A DNA stretch of 64,000 nt from DYRB01 sp963709645. Lineage in GTDB: Bacteria; Pseudomonadota; Gammaproteobacteria; Chromatiales; Chromatiaceae. This document shows, in pieces, positions 40,834-49,927 of this stretch (within the stretch, counting starts at the first letter, position 1; the number at the start of each line of letters is the position of its first letter). The notes under the pieces were generated by a model. The model saw only the letters and a program-made list of their open reading frames with translations, did not search any database and had not been told where the DNA came from. The translations under genes and the position numbers were made by a program. The stretch lies in contig CAVPXP010000031.1 in assembly GCA_963709645.1 (NCBI GenBank), forward strand, positions 1 through 64,000. The letters are read 5' to 3'.

Positions 40834-41908
40834 ATGACCGCCGTCGGCCAGGAAGCCATCCCCCCCCTGCCTATCGTCGTCCCCCAGCATCCCCAGTGGC
40901 CCGCGCTCAGACGCCGAGACCAAAGGCGCCCTCAAGGACCGCATCAAGGGCCTGCTGAGGGCCCAGGACGCCGTCCTGGTCGCCCACTACTACACCGATG
41001 GGGACCTTCAGGCAGCTGGCCGAGGAGACCGGCGGCCACGTCGCCGATTCACTGGAAATGGCACGGTTCGGCGCCCAGAGCGCGGCCTCCACGCTGGTCG
41101 TCTGCGGGGTGCGGTTCATGGGCGAGACCGCCAAGATCCTCAATCCGGAGAAGCGGGTCCTGATGCCGGACCTCGCGGCCACCTGCTCGCTGGACGAGGG
41201 CTGCCCGGCGGACGCCTTCTCCGCCTTCTGCGACCAGCACCCAGACCGCACCGTGGTGGTCTACGCCAACACCTCCGCCGCGGTGAAGGCCCGCTCCGAC
41301 TGGGTGGTCACCTCCAGCATCGCCCTACCCATCGTCCGCCACCTCCAGGCGCACGGCGAGAAGATCCTTTGGGCACCGGACAAGCACCTCGGGCACTATG
41401 TCGAGCGCATGACCGGGGCCGATATGCTGCTGTGGCAGGGGGCCTGCGTGGTGCACGAGGAGTTCAAGGGCTTCGCCCTGGACCGGCTGCGCCGCCTACA
41501 CCCCGACGCGGCGGTGCTGGTCCACCCGGAGTCGCCGGACGAGGTGGTCGATCAGGCCGACGTGGTCGGCTCCACCACGGCCACTGATCAAGGCCGTCAC
41601 CGAGATTGCCCAACGAAGAGTTCATCGTCGCCACCGACGAGGGCATCTTCTGGAAGATGCACCAGCTCGCCCCGCACAAGCGGCTCATCGCCGCGCCCAC
41701 CGCCGGAGAAGGGGCGACCTGCGAAAGCTGCGCCCACTGCCCATGGATGGCGATGAACGCCCTGCAGAACCTGGAGCAGGTCTTGCTCACCGGCGACCAG
41801 GAGGTCATCATCGAGCCCGCCCTTCGCGAACGGGCCGTGATCCCGATCCAGCGCATGCTCGACTTCGCCCGCGATCACCGCGACGTCACCCCGCGGCACA
41901 CCGACTGA
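40834..41908 (+). CDS. nadA: Quinolinate synthase NadA (several frameshifts)
   Basis: NadA is the [4Fe-4S] enzyme that condenses iminoaspartate and dihydroxyacetone phosphate to quinolinate in NAD synthesis. Conserved segments are all present, in changing frames: LKDRIKGLLRAQDAVLVAHYYTDGDLQ, LAEETGGHVADSLEMARFG, VCGVRFMGETAKILNPEK, LAATCSLDEGCPADAF, WAPDKHLGHYV, HPESPDEVVDQADVVGST and CESCAHCPWMAMN. Cluster-ligand cysteines are visible in the CSLDEGC and CESCAHC blocks. Apparent single-base insertions lie near 40905, 41015, 41580 and 41603. NadA is normally essential without NAD precursors, so these are more likely errors in the sequence than inactivation. Confidence 0.85.
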
Positions 41909-42138
41909 CGCTACCACCCCGCGGGCCCAGCCCGCGACACAGCGGCAGGACCTCACCGGGCGTCAAAGGGGTACGTGCCGAACCTCCTCGGGGGTTTCTT
42001 GGCAAAGCCCCCTGGATCATCTAACATCGCCCGTCAACGAAAAAAATGAGGTTGCCGTCACGCCACGGCAGCCCAGGATCGTCAAGGGGCCATTCTCCTG
42101 ACGAACCAGACCCGGCTTGCCACCCTACAGAGGCGAAC

Positions 42139-42660
42139 ATGGCTTCACCCCGCGCCAAGACCTTCGTTGCCGTTCTGCTCATCTTTGCGGCGGGTATCGG
42201 TTTTTCCGCCCTTTTCAACACGGGCATTACCTACACCAACGAAATGGACTTCTGTACGTCCTGCCACTCGATGCAGGTGAACCTCGAGGAGTACAAGCAA
42301 ACCATTCATTACAAGAACCCATCTGGGGTCCAGGCGACCTGCTCGGACTGCCACGTGCCCAAGCAGTTCCTCCCGAAGCTGGTCGCCAAGATCATGGCGG
42401 CCAAGGACGTCTATCACGAGATCCTGGGGACCATCGATACGCCGGAGAAGTACGAGGCCCACCGCTGGGGTATGGCCAGCGCCGTCTGGGCCAAGATGAA
42501 GAGCTCCAACTCCCGTGAGTGCCTCAACTGCCACAGATTCGAGAACATGGACCTGGCGGAGCAGGCCACCGTTCCGCACGCAGCAAGCACGGCAATGCGT
42601 TGGACAAAGGCAAGAGCTGCATCGATTGCCACAAGGGGGTCGCCCACGAGCTTGCCTGAC
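42139..42660 (+). CDS. NapC/NirT-family tetraheme cytochrome c (frameshift before heme 4)
   Basis: A membrane-anchored quinol-oxidising cytochrome that would pass electrons to a periplasmic partner. ATG 42139 gives an N-terminal anchor (KTFVAVLLIFAAGIGFSALF), then CTSCH, CSDCH and CLNCH heme sites. The uninterrupted frame runs on to 42705 without a fourth heme site. A one-base shift near 42568 instead gives RSARSKHGNALDKGKSCIDCHKGVAHELA and a stop at 42658-42660. This supplies the fourth heme site and the usual family C-terminus. The physiological partner is unknown; the fccAB genes lie 1.3 kb downstream on the same strand. Confidence 0.85.
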
Positions 42661-42789
42661 GAGCCAGACTCCGCAGCGGCGGCCGACGCGGGCGAGGCCA
42701 AGTAGCGCCCGCGGCCCCTGCAGGCCCAGCGCCCATCGAGCCCCCATCGAGCCCCGACGCCAATCGGCACCCTAGCGAGACCCTAGCGC

Positions 42790-43746
42790 ATGACCACCAA
42801 GACCCAAGCCGTTCTTGTCGTCGCCCTCGTCGCCCTCGGCTTCGGCCCCATCGGGGGCGCCGCGCTGGCCGCGGAGCCGGACCGGGCGGCGGAGATGCGC
42901 CACGCCGCCCAACAGAAGGATACCGCCACCGTTGAGCGCCTCCTCAACGAGGGCGTTGACGTCAACGCCGCGAACGCGCTGGGCAAGACGGCGTTGATGA
43001 TGGCGGTCGAGGTGGACGACATGCAGACCACGGCGCTGCTGCTGACCCGCGGCGCAGAGGTCAGCGCCCGCGACACCTCCGGCCTGACCGCCCTGACCTT
43101 CGCCGCGGAGAACGGACATATCGGCATCACGGCGCTGCTTCTGGAGCGTGGGGCCAACGTCCATGGCCGCACGCGGGCGGGCTGGGACGCCCTCATGATC
43201 GCCTCCCGCTACGGTATCGCCGACATGGTGGACCAGCTTCTCTATCGGCACGCAGACCCCAAGGCGTCGGACAACAACGGACGCACCGCCCTCATGCACG
43301 CGGCCGAGATGGGCCATGTCCCCGTCATCGAGATGCTCGTCAAGGGTGGGGCAGAGCTGGAGGCGCGCGACCGGGATGGGGCCACGGCCCTGCACATCGC
43401 CGTCGAAAAGGGGCAGGCCGAGGTCGTCGGTGCCCTGCTCGGGTTGGGTGCGGACATCGATGCCAAGGATGCTGCCGACGACACCGTCCTCATCTACGCC
43501 GTCTCGCGAGGCGACGCCGGAATCGTCAGCACGCTGCTGGAGCGGGGGGCCAACCCGAACCTCCCGGGCGCCGGTCGAAGCACGGCCCTCATGGAAGCCG
43601 TTTGGAGCGGGCACGGCGACTTGGTCCCTCTGCTCCTGCAGCACAAGGCCGATCCCGCCCTGAAGGACGCCCAAGGCCGCACCGCCGCGGACTGGGCCGC
43701 CAAACGCGACGACGAGCAGGCCGCCGCGGCGCTCAGCGGGCGCTAG
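42790..43746 (+). CDS. Exported ankyrin-repeat protein
   Basis: The product has 318 residues. It carries a cleavable signal peptide (VLVVALVALGFGPIGGAALAAEP) followed by eight or nine ankyrin repeats that fill the rest of the protein. Examples are GKTALMMAVEVDDMQTTALL, GLTALTFAAENGHIGITALL, GRTALMHAAEMGHVPVIEML and RSTALMEAVWSGHGDLVPLL. It is predicted periplasmic and would act as a binding scaffold; no enzymatic domain is seen. It lies between the tetraheme cytochrome gene and fccAB on the same strand, so a role in periplasmic electron transfer or its assembly is possible but unproven. The 274 bases after it (43747-44020) contain no recognisable gene. Confidence 0.85.
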   Translation: MTTKTQAVLVVALVALGFGPIGGAALAAEPDRAAEMRHAAQQKDTATVERLLNEGVDVNAANALGKTALMMAVEVDDMQTTALLLTRGAEVSARDTSGLTALTFAAENGHIGITALLLERGANVHGRTRAGWDALMIASRYGIADMVDQLLYRHADPKASDNNGRTALMHAAEMGHVPVIEMLVKGGAELEARDRDGATALHIAVEKGQAEVVGALLGLGADIDAKDAADDTVLIYAVSRGDAGIVSTLLERGANPNLPGAGRSTALMEAVWSGHGDLVPLLLQHKADPALKDAQGRTAADWAAKRDDEQAAAALSGR

Positions 43747-44020
43747 TTAGACCGCCCAAGCCCTTCGGCACCTCGGTCGCATGGCACGCCAGATGTCGGC
43801 GGGGAGAGCGATCGGGCCGCGCAACGGAGATCGCGCGGGGCACAGAGGGCCAGGATTGGGCCCGCGAAAAGATTCGGCGGACAGACCCCGCCGGACACGT
43901 CGGGCCCGTCGGCAGTGCGGGCAGGGCCTGACAAAGGGGGCACCGCAAGTCGCGACGCCCTCGCAACGAGCGGCGCTCTCCGCGCCAAACTGAAAGTCCG
44001 TCAACACTGAAGGAGATCAC

Positions 44021-44788
44021 ATGGCCAACAAAACGAAGAAGCTGGCCCTTCTGGTCGGAGGCATCGCCCTCGGCCTCGGGTCCATTGTGCATGCCGCTGA
44101 CGCGCCCAAGGCCGCTGCTCCCGCAGCGGCACCTGCTGCGGCACCCGCCCCAGCGCTGGTCTCCGGTGCCACGGCCGAGGCCCTGGCCAACACCTGCGCC
44201 GGCTGCCACGGCACCGGCGGCATCAGCGTCGGGCCGGCATCGCCCACCCTGGCGGGGACCAATGCCGAATACTTCAACGACATCATGAAGCGGTACAAGG
44301 ACGGCTCCGCCTACTCCACCATCATGGGGCGCATCGCCAAGGGCTTCTCCGAGGAAGAGATCGCCCTGATGGCGGACTACTTCCAAAAGGCCCCGTTCTC
44401 GCCTGCAAAACAGAAGTTCGACGTCGCACTGGTCAAAGAGGGCGGCAAGCTCCACGACAAGATGTGCGAGAAGTGCCACTCCGAGGGCGGCACGGTTCTG
44501 GCGGCGGCCCCAGCGGACAAGAAAGAGGCAAACAAGGACAAGAAGGCCAAGAAAGCCAAGAAGGGCGATGACGAAGAGGAAGACGAGGGCGATGACGAAG
44601 AGGGCGGCGATGAGTGGCACATCCTCGCTGGCCAGTGGACGCCCTACCTCCAGTACACCCTCGAGGACTACGTCGCCGAGCGCCGTGAGATGCCCAAGAA
44701 GATGGGTAAGGCCCTGAAGAAGGCCGAGACAAAGGGTGGCGACAAGGCCCTAGCGGCCCTCCTTGCCTACTACGCCAGCCAGCAATAA
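44021..44788 (+). CDS. fccA: Flavocytochrome c sulfide dehydrogenase, diheme cytochrome subunit
   Basis: FccA accepts electrons from the FAD subunit during sulfide oxidation in the periplasm. The 255-residue precursor has a signal peptide (LALLVGGIALGLGSIVHA) and an Ala/Pro-rich linker (residues 27-46). It has two cytochrome c domains with heme sites CAGCH (59-63) and CEKCH (149-153). An unusual feature is a highly charged stretch at about residues 165-198, Lys-rich then Asp/Glu-rich, inserted between heme site 2 and the conserved HILAGQWTPYL. AAGGAG precedes ATG 44021 by seven bases. fccB starts 20 bases downstream. Confidence 0.95.
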   Translation: MANKTKKLALLVGGIALGLGSIVHAADAPKAAAPAAAPAAAPAPALVSGATAEALANTCAGCHGTGGISVGPASPTLAGTNAEYFNDIMKRYKDGSAYSTIMGRIAKGFSEEEIALMADYFQKAPFSPAKQKFDVALVKEGGKLHDKMCEKCHSEGGTVLAAAPADKKEANKDKKAKKAKKGDDEEEDEGDDEEGGDEWHILAGQWTPYLQYTLEDYVAERREMPKKMGKALKKAETKGGDKALAALLAYYASQQ

Positions 44789-44808
44789 AGACCAGGAGGA
44801 TCTGACGC

Positions 44809-46098
44809 ATGAAAATCGATCGTCGCACATTCGTAAAGGCCGCCGGCGCCCTTGCCGCCGTGGGCGTCACTGGTGCCCCCAACCTAGCCTTCGGCGCCGG
44901 CAAGAAGGTCGTCGTCGTTGGTGGCGGCACCGGCGGGGCCACCGCCGCCAAGTACATCAAGATGCTGGACGCGAGCATCGATGTCACCATCGTGGAGCCC
45001 AACGACAATTACGTCACCTGCTACTTCAGCAACGAGGTCCTTGCCGGCGACCGGACCATGGAGTCCATCACCGTCGGCTATGACGGGCTGAAGAAGCGCG
45101 GTATCACCGTCGTGAAGGACTCCGCTACGGCCATCGATGCCGAGAAGAAGGTCGTCAAGACAGCCGGCGGAAAGGACCTTCCCTTCGACCGCTGCGTGGT
45201 GGCCCCGGGCGTCAGCTTCCTGTACGACAAGGTCGAGGGCTACAGCGAAGAAGCCTCCAAGACCATTCCCCACGCCTGGAAGGCCGGTGAGCAGACCGTG
45301 CTCCTGCGCAAGCAGCTCGAGGCCATGCCCGACGGCGGCACCGTCGTCGTAACGGCCCCGCCCAACCCCTTCCGCTGCCCGCCTGGGCCCTACGAGCGGG
45401 CCAGTCTGATCTGCCAATATCTCAAGCATCACAAGCCGAAGTCCAAGGTTCTCGTCCTTGACAGCAGCACCAAGTTCTCCAAGGAAGGGCTGTTCAAGCA
45501 GGCTTGGACCAAGTTCTATGGGTACGGCACTGAGAACTCCATGATCGAGTGGCGCCCGGGCCCGGATGCTGCGGTGGTCAAGGTGAATCCGGCTGGCATG
45601 ACCGTCGAGACCAGCTTCGGCGACGAGATCAAGGCAGACGTCATCAACATCATCCCACCCCAGGCGGCCGGCAAGATCGCGAAGGACTCGGCCCTAACCG
45701 ACGAGAAGGGCTGGTGCCCGGTGGATGGCAAGACCTTTGAGTCCAAGGTCGCCAAGGGCGTGCATGTCATCGGCGATGCCTGCATCGCCGGGGACATGCC
45801 CAAGTCCGGGTACTCCGCCAACAGCCAGGGCAAGGTGGCCGCTGCCGCAGTGGTCGCCATGCTCAACGGCAAGGAGCCCGGCGTGCCCTCCTACCTCAAC
45901 ACCTGCTATTCGATCCCGGCAGAGAAGTGGGGCATCTCTGTGGCTGCCGTTTACAAGCTCGGCGAGGACGGCAAGATCACCTCCGTCCCAGGGTCCGGCG
46001 GCGTGACCCCCATGGATGCTCCTGACTGGGCCCATGCCCGCGAGGTGGAGTACGCTTACAGCTGGTATGCCAACATCGTGAAGGACTGCTTCAGCTGA
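44809..46098 (+). CDS. fccB: Flavocytochrome c sulfide dehydrogenase, flavoprotein subunit
   Basis: FccB oxidises sulfide at a covalently bound FAD. The 429-residue precursor has a Tat signal (DRRTFVKAAGALAAVGVTGAP) and FAD loop VVVVGGGTGGATAA. If the mature protein starts at A30, the cysteines at precursor positions 71 (YVTCYFSNEV), 190 (PFRCPPGPYE) and 366 (NTCYSIP) become 42, 161 and 337. These are the positions of the FAD-linking cysteine and the redox disulfide known from the Allochromatium vinosum enzyme. This supports a functional sulfide dehydrogenase. Transcription probably ends at the hairpins right after the gene. Confidence 0.97.
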   Translation: MKIDRRTFVKAAGALAAVGVTGAPNLAFGAGKKVVVVGGGTGGATAAKYIKMLDASIDVTIVEPNDNYVTCYFSNEVLAGDRTMESITVGYDGLKKRGITVVKDSATAIDAEKKVVKTAGGKDLPFDRCVVAPGVSFLYDKVEGYSEEASKTIPHAWKAGEQTVLLRKQLEAMPDGGTVVVTAPPNPFRCPPGPYERASLICQYLKHHKPKSKVLVLDSSTKFSKEGLFKQAWTKFYGYGTENSMIEWRPGPDAAVVKVNPAGMTVETSFGDEIKADVINIIPPQAAGKIAKDSALTDEKGWCPVDGKTFESKVAKGVHVIGDACIAGDMPKSGYSANSQGKVAAAAVVAMLNGKEPGVPSYLNTCYSIPAEKWGISVAAVYKLGEDGKITSVPGSGGVTPMDAPDWAHAREVEYAYSWYANIVKDCFS

Positions 46099-46106
46099 TC
46101 CCTGCC

Positions 46107-46161
46107 GCGCCCCGCGAGGGGCGCATCTCCGCATATTGAGGGGCCTTTCGGCCCCATTTTT
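46107..46161 (+). terminator. Rho-independent terminator after fccB
   Basis: A 7-bp stem with a GCGA tetraloop (GCGCCCC 46107-46113, GGGGCGC 46118-46124) is followed by a second hairpin GGGGCC-TTTC-GGCCCC (46140-46155) and ATTTTT to 46161. The second has the classic stem plus T-run. It lies between convergent fccB and clpB. Confidence 0.85.
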
Positions 46162-46208
46162 CGTTGCCGGCGCGGTCTCTTCCCGGGACCCCGGTCCGTC
46201 GGTGGAGT

Positions 46209-48806
46209 CTACCCGACGACCTCTCCCTCCAGCACCCGCTCGAAGGTCAGGGCTCCGTCGGAGAGCCCCACCTCGATGATGTCCCCCGGGCCGAACTTGC
46301 CTGCCAGGATCTCCTGGGCCAGGGGATTTTCGAGCTGTGCCCGGATGGCCCGCTTGAGGGGCCGTGCCCCATAGACCGGATCGAATCCGGCCTCGCCGAG
46401 GTGATCGAGCGCCGCGTCGTTGACTTCCAGGCGCATCTCTCGGTCCGCCAAGCGGTCTTGCAGGTACCGAACCTGGATTCGGGCGATGGCGCGGATCTGT
46501 TCCTGCTGCAGGGAGTGGAAGACCACGATCTCGTCCAGCCGGTTGATGAACTCCGGGCGGAAGGCGTGGCGCACGATCTCCATTACCGCGTCCTTCATTT
46601 CCGCGTACCTCGCCTCGCCGGAACGCTGCTGGATCACATCCGAGCCGAGGTTGGAGGTCATGGCGATAACGGTGTTGCGGAAATCCACTGTGCGCCCCTG
46701 GCCGTCGGTCAGGCGCCCGTCGTCGAGGACCTGCAACAGGACGTTGAAGACGTCCGGGTGGGCCTTCTCCACCTCGTCGAGCAGGATGACGCTGTAGGGG
46801 CGCCTGCGGACGGCCTCGGTCAGGTGGCCCCCCTCCTCGTAGCCAACATAACCGGGCGGCGCCCCAATGAGGCGGGCAACGGAGTGCTTCTCCATGAACT
46901 CCGACATGTCAACCCGGACCATGGCCTCATCGGTGTCGAACATGAACTCCGCCAGGGCCTTGCACAGCTCCGTTTTCCCGACCCCTGTGGGCCCGAGGAA
47001 GAGGAAAGAGCCGATGGGACGCGCCGGGTCCGAGAGTCCGGCCCGAGAGCGGCGGATGGCGTCGCTCACCGCCCGCACCGCCTCACCCTGACCGACCACG
47101 CGGCGGGCCAGTTCGTCCTCCATGCGCAGGAGCTTGGCGCGCTCGCCCTCCAACATGCGCGAGACCGGGATGCCGGTCCACTTGGATACGATGTCTGCGA
47201 TCTCCTCCGCGGTAACCTTGTTGCGCAGTAACCGGGTCTCCCCCTGCTCCGCCTGAGCGGCCGCGGCGAGCTGACGCTCCAGCTCCGGAACCCGTCCGTA
47301 GGCCAGCTCGGACATGCGGGCCAGGTCCCCAGCCCGGCGTGCGGTCTCCATCTCGATCCGCGCGTGGTCGAGCTCTTCCTTGATATGGGCCGTCCCCTGA
47401 ACGGCCGCCTTCTCCGCCTTCCAGACCTCGTCGAGGTCTGAGAACTCGCGGCTCAACCGGGAGATCTCGGCCTCGAGGTCCGCCAGACGTTTTTTGGAAG
47501 CCTCGTCTCCCTCCTTCTTGAGGGCCTCGCGCTCGATCTTGAGCTGGATCAGGCGCCGGTCCATGCGGTCCATCTCCTCGGGCATGGAGTCGATCTCCAT
47601 GCGGATCTGGGAGGCGGCCTCGTCCATCAGGTCGATGGCCTTGTCCGGCAACTGGCGGTCCGCAATGTAGCGGTGCGAGAGGGTGGCCGCGGCGACGATG
47701 GCCGGATCGGTGATCTCCACCGCGTGGTGGACCTCGTAGCGCTCCTTGAGGCCGCGCAGGATGGCAATGGTGTCCTCCACGTTGGGCTCATCGACCAAGA
47801 CCTTCTGGAAGCGGCGCTCCAGGGCGGCGTCCTTCTCCACGTACTTGCGGTACTCATCGAGGGTCGTCGCGCCGACGCAGTGCAGCTCCCCCCGGGCCAG
47901 GGCGGGCTTGAGCATATTGCCCGCATCCATGGCCCCCTCGGCTTTGCCGGCACCCACCATGGTGTGCAGCTCGTCGATGAAGAGGATGATGTTGCCCTCC
48001 TGCTTGGCCACGTCGTTGAGGACTGCCTTGAGGCGTTCCTCGAACTCCCCGCGGAACTTGGCTCCGGCGATCAAGGCCGCCATGTCCAGGGCCAGCAGGC
48101 GCCGTGTCTTGAGCCCTTCGGGGACCTCGCCGTTGACGATGCGCTGGGCCAACCCCTCGACAATGGCGGTCTTGCCCACACCCGGCTCGCCGATCAGGAC
48201 CGGGTTGTTCTTGGTACGCCGTTGCAGGACCTGGATGGTCCGGCGGATCTCGTCATCGCGCCCGATCACGGGGTCGAGCTTGCCCTGCTCGGCCCGCTCG
48301 GTGAGATCGATGGTGTATTTCTGCAGGGCCTGACGGGCCTCCTCCGCATTGGGGTCGTCCACTGTCTGGCCGCCGCGCATGGTGTCGATGGCCTGCTCCA
48401 GCGGCCCCTTGGCGGCCCCCGCGGCCCGCAGGGCAGTCCCCAGCTCGCCGCGATCCTCCAGGGCGGCCAACACGAACAGCTCGGACGAGATGTACTGGTC
48501 CTTCCGGGTCTGGGCCAGCTTGTCGGTCTGGTTGAGCAGGCGCCCCAGGTCGTTGGAAATATGGAGGTCGCCTCCCGCTCCCTGAACCCGCGGCAGGCGA
48601 TCCAGGGACTCCCCCAGGGCAGAGCGCAGCCGGTTGACATTGACGTCCGCCTGGGCCAGGAGGTGGCGCACCGTGCCCCCCTCCTGGTCCAGCAGGGCGA
48701 CCATCAGGTGCGCGGGCTCGACGAACTGGTGGTCGCGCCCCACAGCGAGGCTCTGGGCATCTGCCAGGGCCATCTGGAATTTCGATGTCAGCTTGTCCAT
48801 CCGCAT
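46209..48806 (-). CDS. clpB: Disaggregase chaperone ClpB
   Basis: ClpB is the Hsp100 disaggregase that works with DnaK. The product has 865 residues. It has an N-terminal Clp repeat domain (MDKLTSKFQMALADAQSLAV), AAA1 with Walker A GEPGVGKTAIVEG and GAKFRGEFEERLKAV, the coiled-coil M domain (about residues 400-530), and AAA2 with GPTGVGKTELCKAL and GAPPGYVGYEEGG. ATG 48806 aligns with the E. coli start. A sigma32-like promoter lies 38-66 bases upstream. Confidence 0.98.
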   Translation of the reverse strand: MRMDKLTSKFQMALADAQSLAVGRDHQFVEPAHLMVALLDQEGGTVRHLLAQADVNVNRLRSALGESLDRLPRVQGAGGDLHISNDLGRLLNQTDKLAQTRKDQYISSELFVLAALEDRGELGTALRAAGAAKGPLEQAIDTMRGGQTVDDPNAEEARQALQKYTIDLTERAEQGKLDPVIGRDDEIRRTIQVLQRRTKNNPVLIGEPGVGKTAIVEGLAQRIVNGEVPEGLKTRRLLALDMAALIAGAKFRGEFEERLKAVLNDVAKQEGNIILFIDELHTMVGAGKAEGAMDAGNMLKPALARGELHCVGATTLDEYRKYVEKDAALERRFQKVLVDEPNVEDTIAILRGLKERYEVHHAVEITDPAIVAAATLSHRYIADRQLPDKAIDLMDEAASQIRMEIDSMPEEMDRMDRRLIQLKIEREALKKEGDEASKKRLADLEAEISRLSREFSDLDEVWKAEKAAVQGTAHIKEELDHARIEMETARRAGDLARMSELAYGRVPELERQLAAAAQAEQGETRLLRNKVTAEEIADIVSKWTGIPVSRMLEGERAKLLRMEDELARRVVGQGEAVRAVSDAIRRSRAGLSDPARPIGSFLFLGPTGVGKTELCKALAEFMFDTDEAMVRVDMSEFMEKHSVARLIGAPPGYVGYEEGGHLTEAVRRRPYSVILLDEVEKAHPDVFNVLLQVLDDGRLTDGQGRTVDFRNTVIAMTSNLGSDVIQQRSGEARYAEMKDAVMEIVRHAFRPEFINRLDEIVVFHSLQQEQIRAIARIQVRYLQDRLADREMRLEVNDAALDHLGEAGFDPVYGARPLKRAIRAQLENPLAQEILAGKFGPGDIIEVGLSDGALTFERVLEGEVVG

Positions 48807-49135
48807 GGGCGTTAACTCTCGATAAAGTTGTGGTTATCGGCAAGGTTGGGGAACGCTGCGAGCCAATTCAAGGCATATTGCGCCGCCACTTGTGACCGCG
48901 TTGGCCCCATCGAGGGTGGCGGCGGACTTTCCGCTCTGGCATTGTGACCGCTCCCGCCGCCGATTCCGACTGCCGGCCGCCTCGACAGAGATTGAGGCCC
49001 CGCGCACGAGGGCGGGAGGATCGGCCTCGCGACCCTGGCGCGAGACGACAACGACAACAGTGGCATGGCCCGCGGCACGGAGGCCGCAAGCGTGTAAGGC
49101 TGGGGGCCGAAAGCCGCACCGTACGGAGGTTCGAA
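48807..49135. other. Divergent clpB-larE intergenic region (329 bases)
   Basis: No gene is seen. It contains the sigma32-type clpB promoter (48844-48872), a 10-bp direct repeat TTGTGACCGC at 48890-48899 and 48942-48951, and the GGAGG ribosome binding site of larE at about 49125-49129. Confidence 0.7.
48844..48872 (-). promoter_or_regulatory. Sigma32 (heat-shock) promoter of clpB
   Basis: On the minus strand CTTGAAT (48872-48866) is followed after 14 bases by CCCCAACC (48851-48844). The sigma32 consensus is CTTGAAA, 11-16 bases, CCCCATNT. Transcription would start near 48837, about 30 bases before clpB, which is heat-shock controlled in E. coli. Confidence 0.75.
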
Positions 49136-49924
49136 ATGGAGGACGGCGTCTATCGTCGGTTGCTGGAACGCCTGCGCGGACTCCAGGCGGTTAGCGTGGC
49201 CTTCTCCGGCGGGGCGGACAGTGCCCTGCTCCTGGCTGCAGCCAAGGAGGCCCTGGGGGATCGGGTGCTGGCCCTGACGGCCGTAACACCTTACATGGTC
49301 CGCCAAGAGATCGCAGATGCCGTCGCCCTGGCGGTTGAGCTCGGGGTGCGCCATGAATTGGTGGAACTGCCCATGCCCGAGGGAATGGACGATAACCCGC
49401 CGGATCGCTGTTATCTCTGCAAACGCGCCCTCTATACCCGATTGATTGCGGTGGCGGAGGAGCATGGCTTCGCTCCGGTCCTGGACGGCAGCAACCTGGA
49501 CGACATCAGGGACTACCGCCCCGGGCTGCGCGCCCTGGGCGAGTTAGGCGTGAAGAGCCCCTTCCTTGAGTGCGGCATCGCCAAAGAGGACGTGCGCCGT
49601 CTGGCCCAAGAGCGGGGTTTGCCGACCTGGCGCAAGCCGACCAACACCTGCCTGCTGACGCGCCTGCCGTTCGGCCGCAAGGTCACCATGGAGGGGCTCC
49701 AGCGCATCGAGGAGGCCGAACGCCTGCTCCTCGACCGCGGTTACGACTGGGTGCGGGTTCGCTGCCACGGCGATCTGGCGCGCATCGAGGTGGCGCCGCA
49801 GCTCCGGGGCCGGATCCTGGAGGAGGCCGAGATGATCATCGACCGCCTGGAGGCGCTTGGCTTCCGCTACGTCACCCTGGACCTGCAGGGCTACCAACTG
49901 GGTAGCATGAATGTCCCGGGGTAA
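49136..49924 (+). CDS. larE: LarE-type ATP-dependent sulfur transferase (nickel-pincer cofactor synthesis)
   Basis: LarE adenylates and sulfurates the nickel-pincer nucleotide precursor used by lactate racemase and related enzymes. The product is 262 residues. It has the PP-loop AFSGGADSALLL (residues 22-33), DRCYLCKRALY and DGSNLDD, and the cysteine-bearing TNTCLLTRLPFG. Three cysteines (two in CYLC, one in TNTC) resemble the iron-sulfur-cluster LarE group, not the single-cysteine sacrificial type, but this needs alignment. ATG 49136 has GGAGG upstream. No larA, larB or larC is in the window. Confidence 0.85.
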   Translation: MEDGVYRRLLERLRGLQAVSVAFSGGADSALLLAAAKEALGDRVLALTAVTPYMVRQEIADAVALAVELGVRHELVELPMPEGMDDNPPDRCYLCKRALYTRLIAVAEEHGFAPVLDGSNLDDIRDYRPGLRALGELGVKSPFLECGIAKEDVRRLAQERGLPTWRKPTNTCLLTRLPFGRKVTMEGLQRIEEAERLLLDRGYDWVRVRCHGDLARIEVAPQLRGRILEEAEMIIDRLEALGFRYVTLDLQGYQLGSMNVPG

Positions 49925-49927
49925 GGC

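Noticed and set aside
41960..42020. GGGGG ... CCCCC hairpin after nadA as a terminator
   Set aside because: The arms pair imperfectly and no T-run follows, so it is too weak to list.
42661..42705. C-terminal extension of the tetraheme cytochrome to 42705
   Set aside because: That reading lacks heme 4 and looks unlike the family. The shifted frame ending at 42660 has CIDCH and the normal end.
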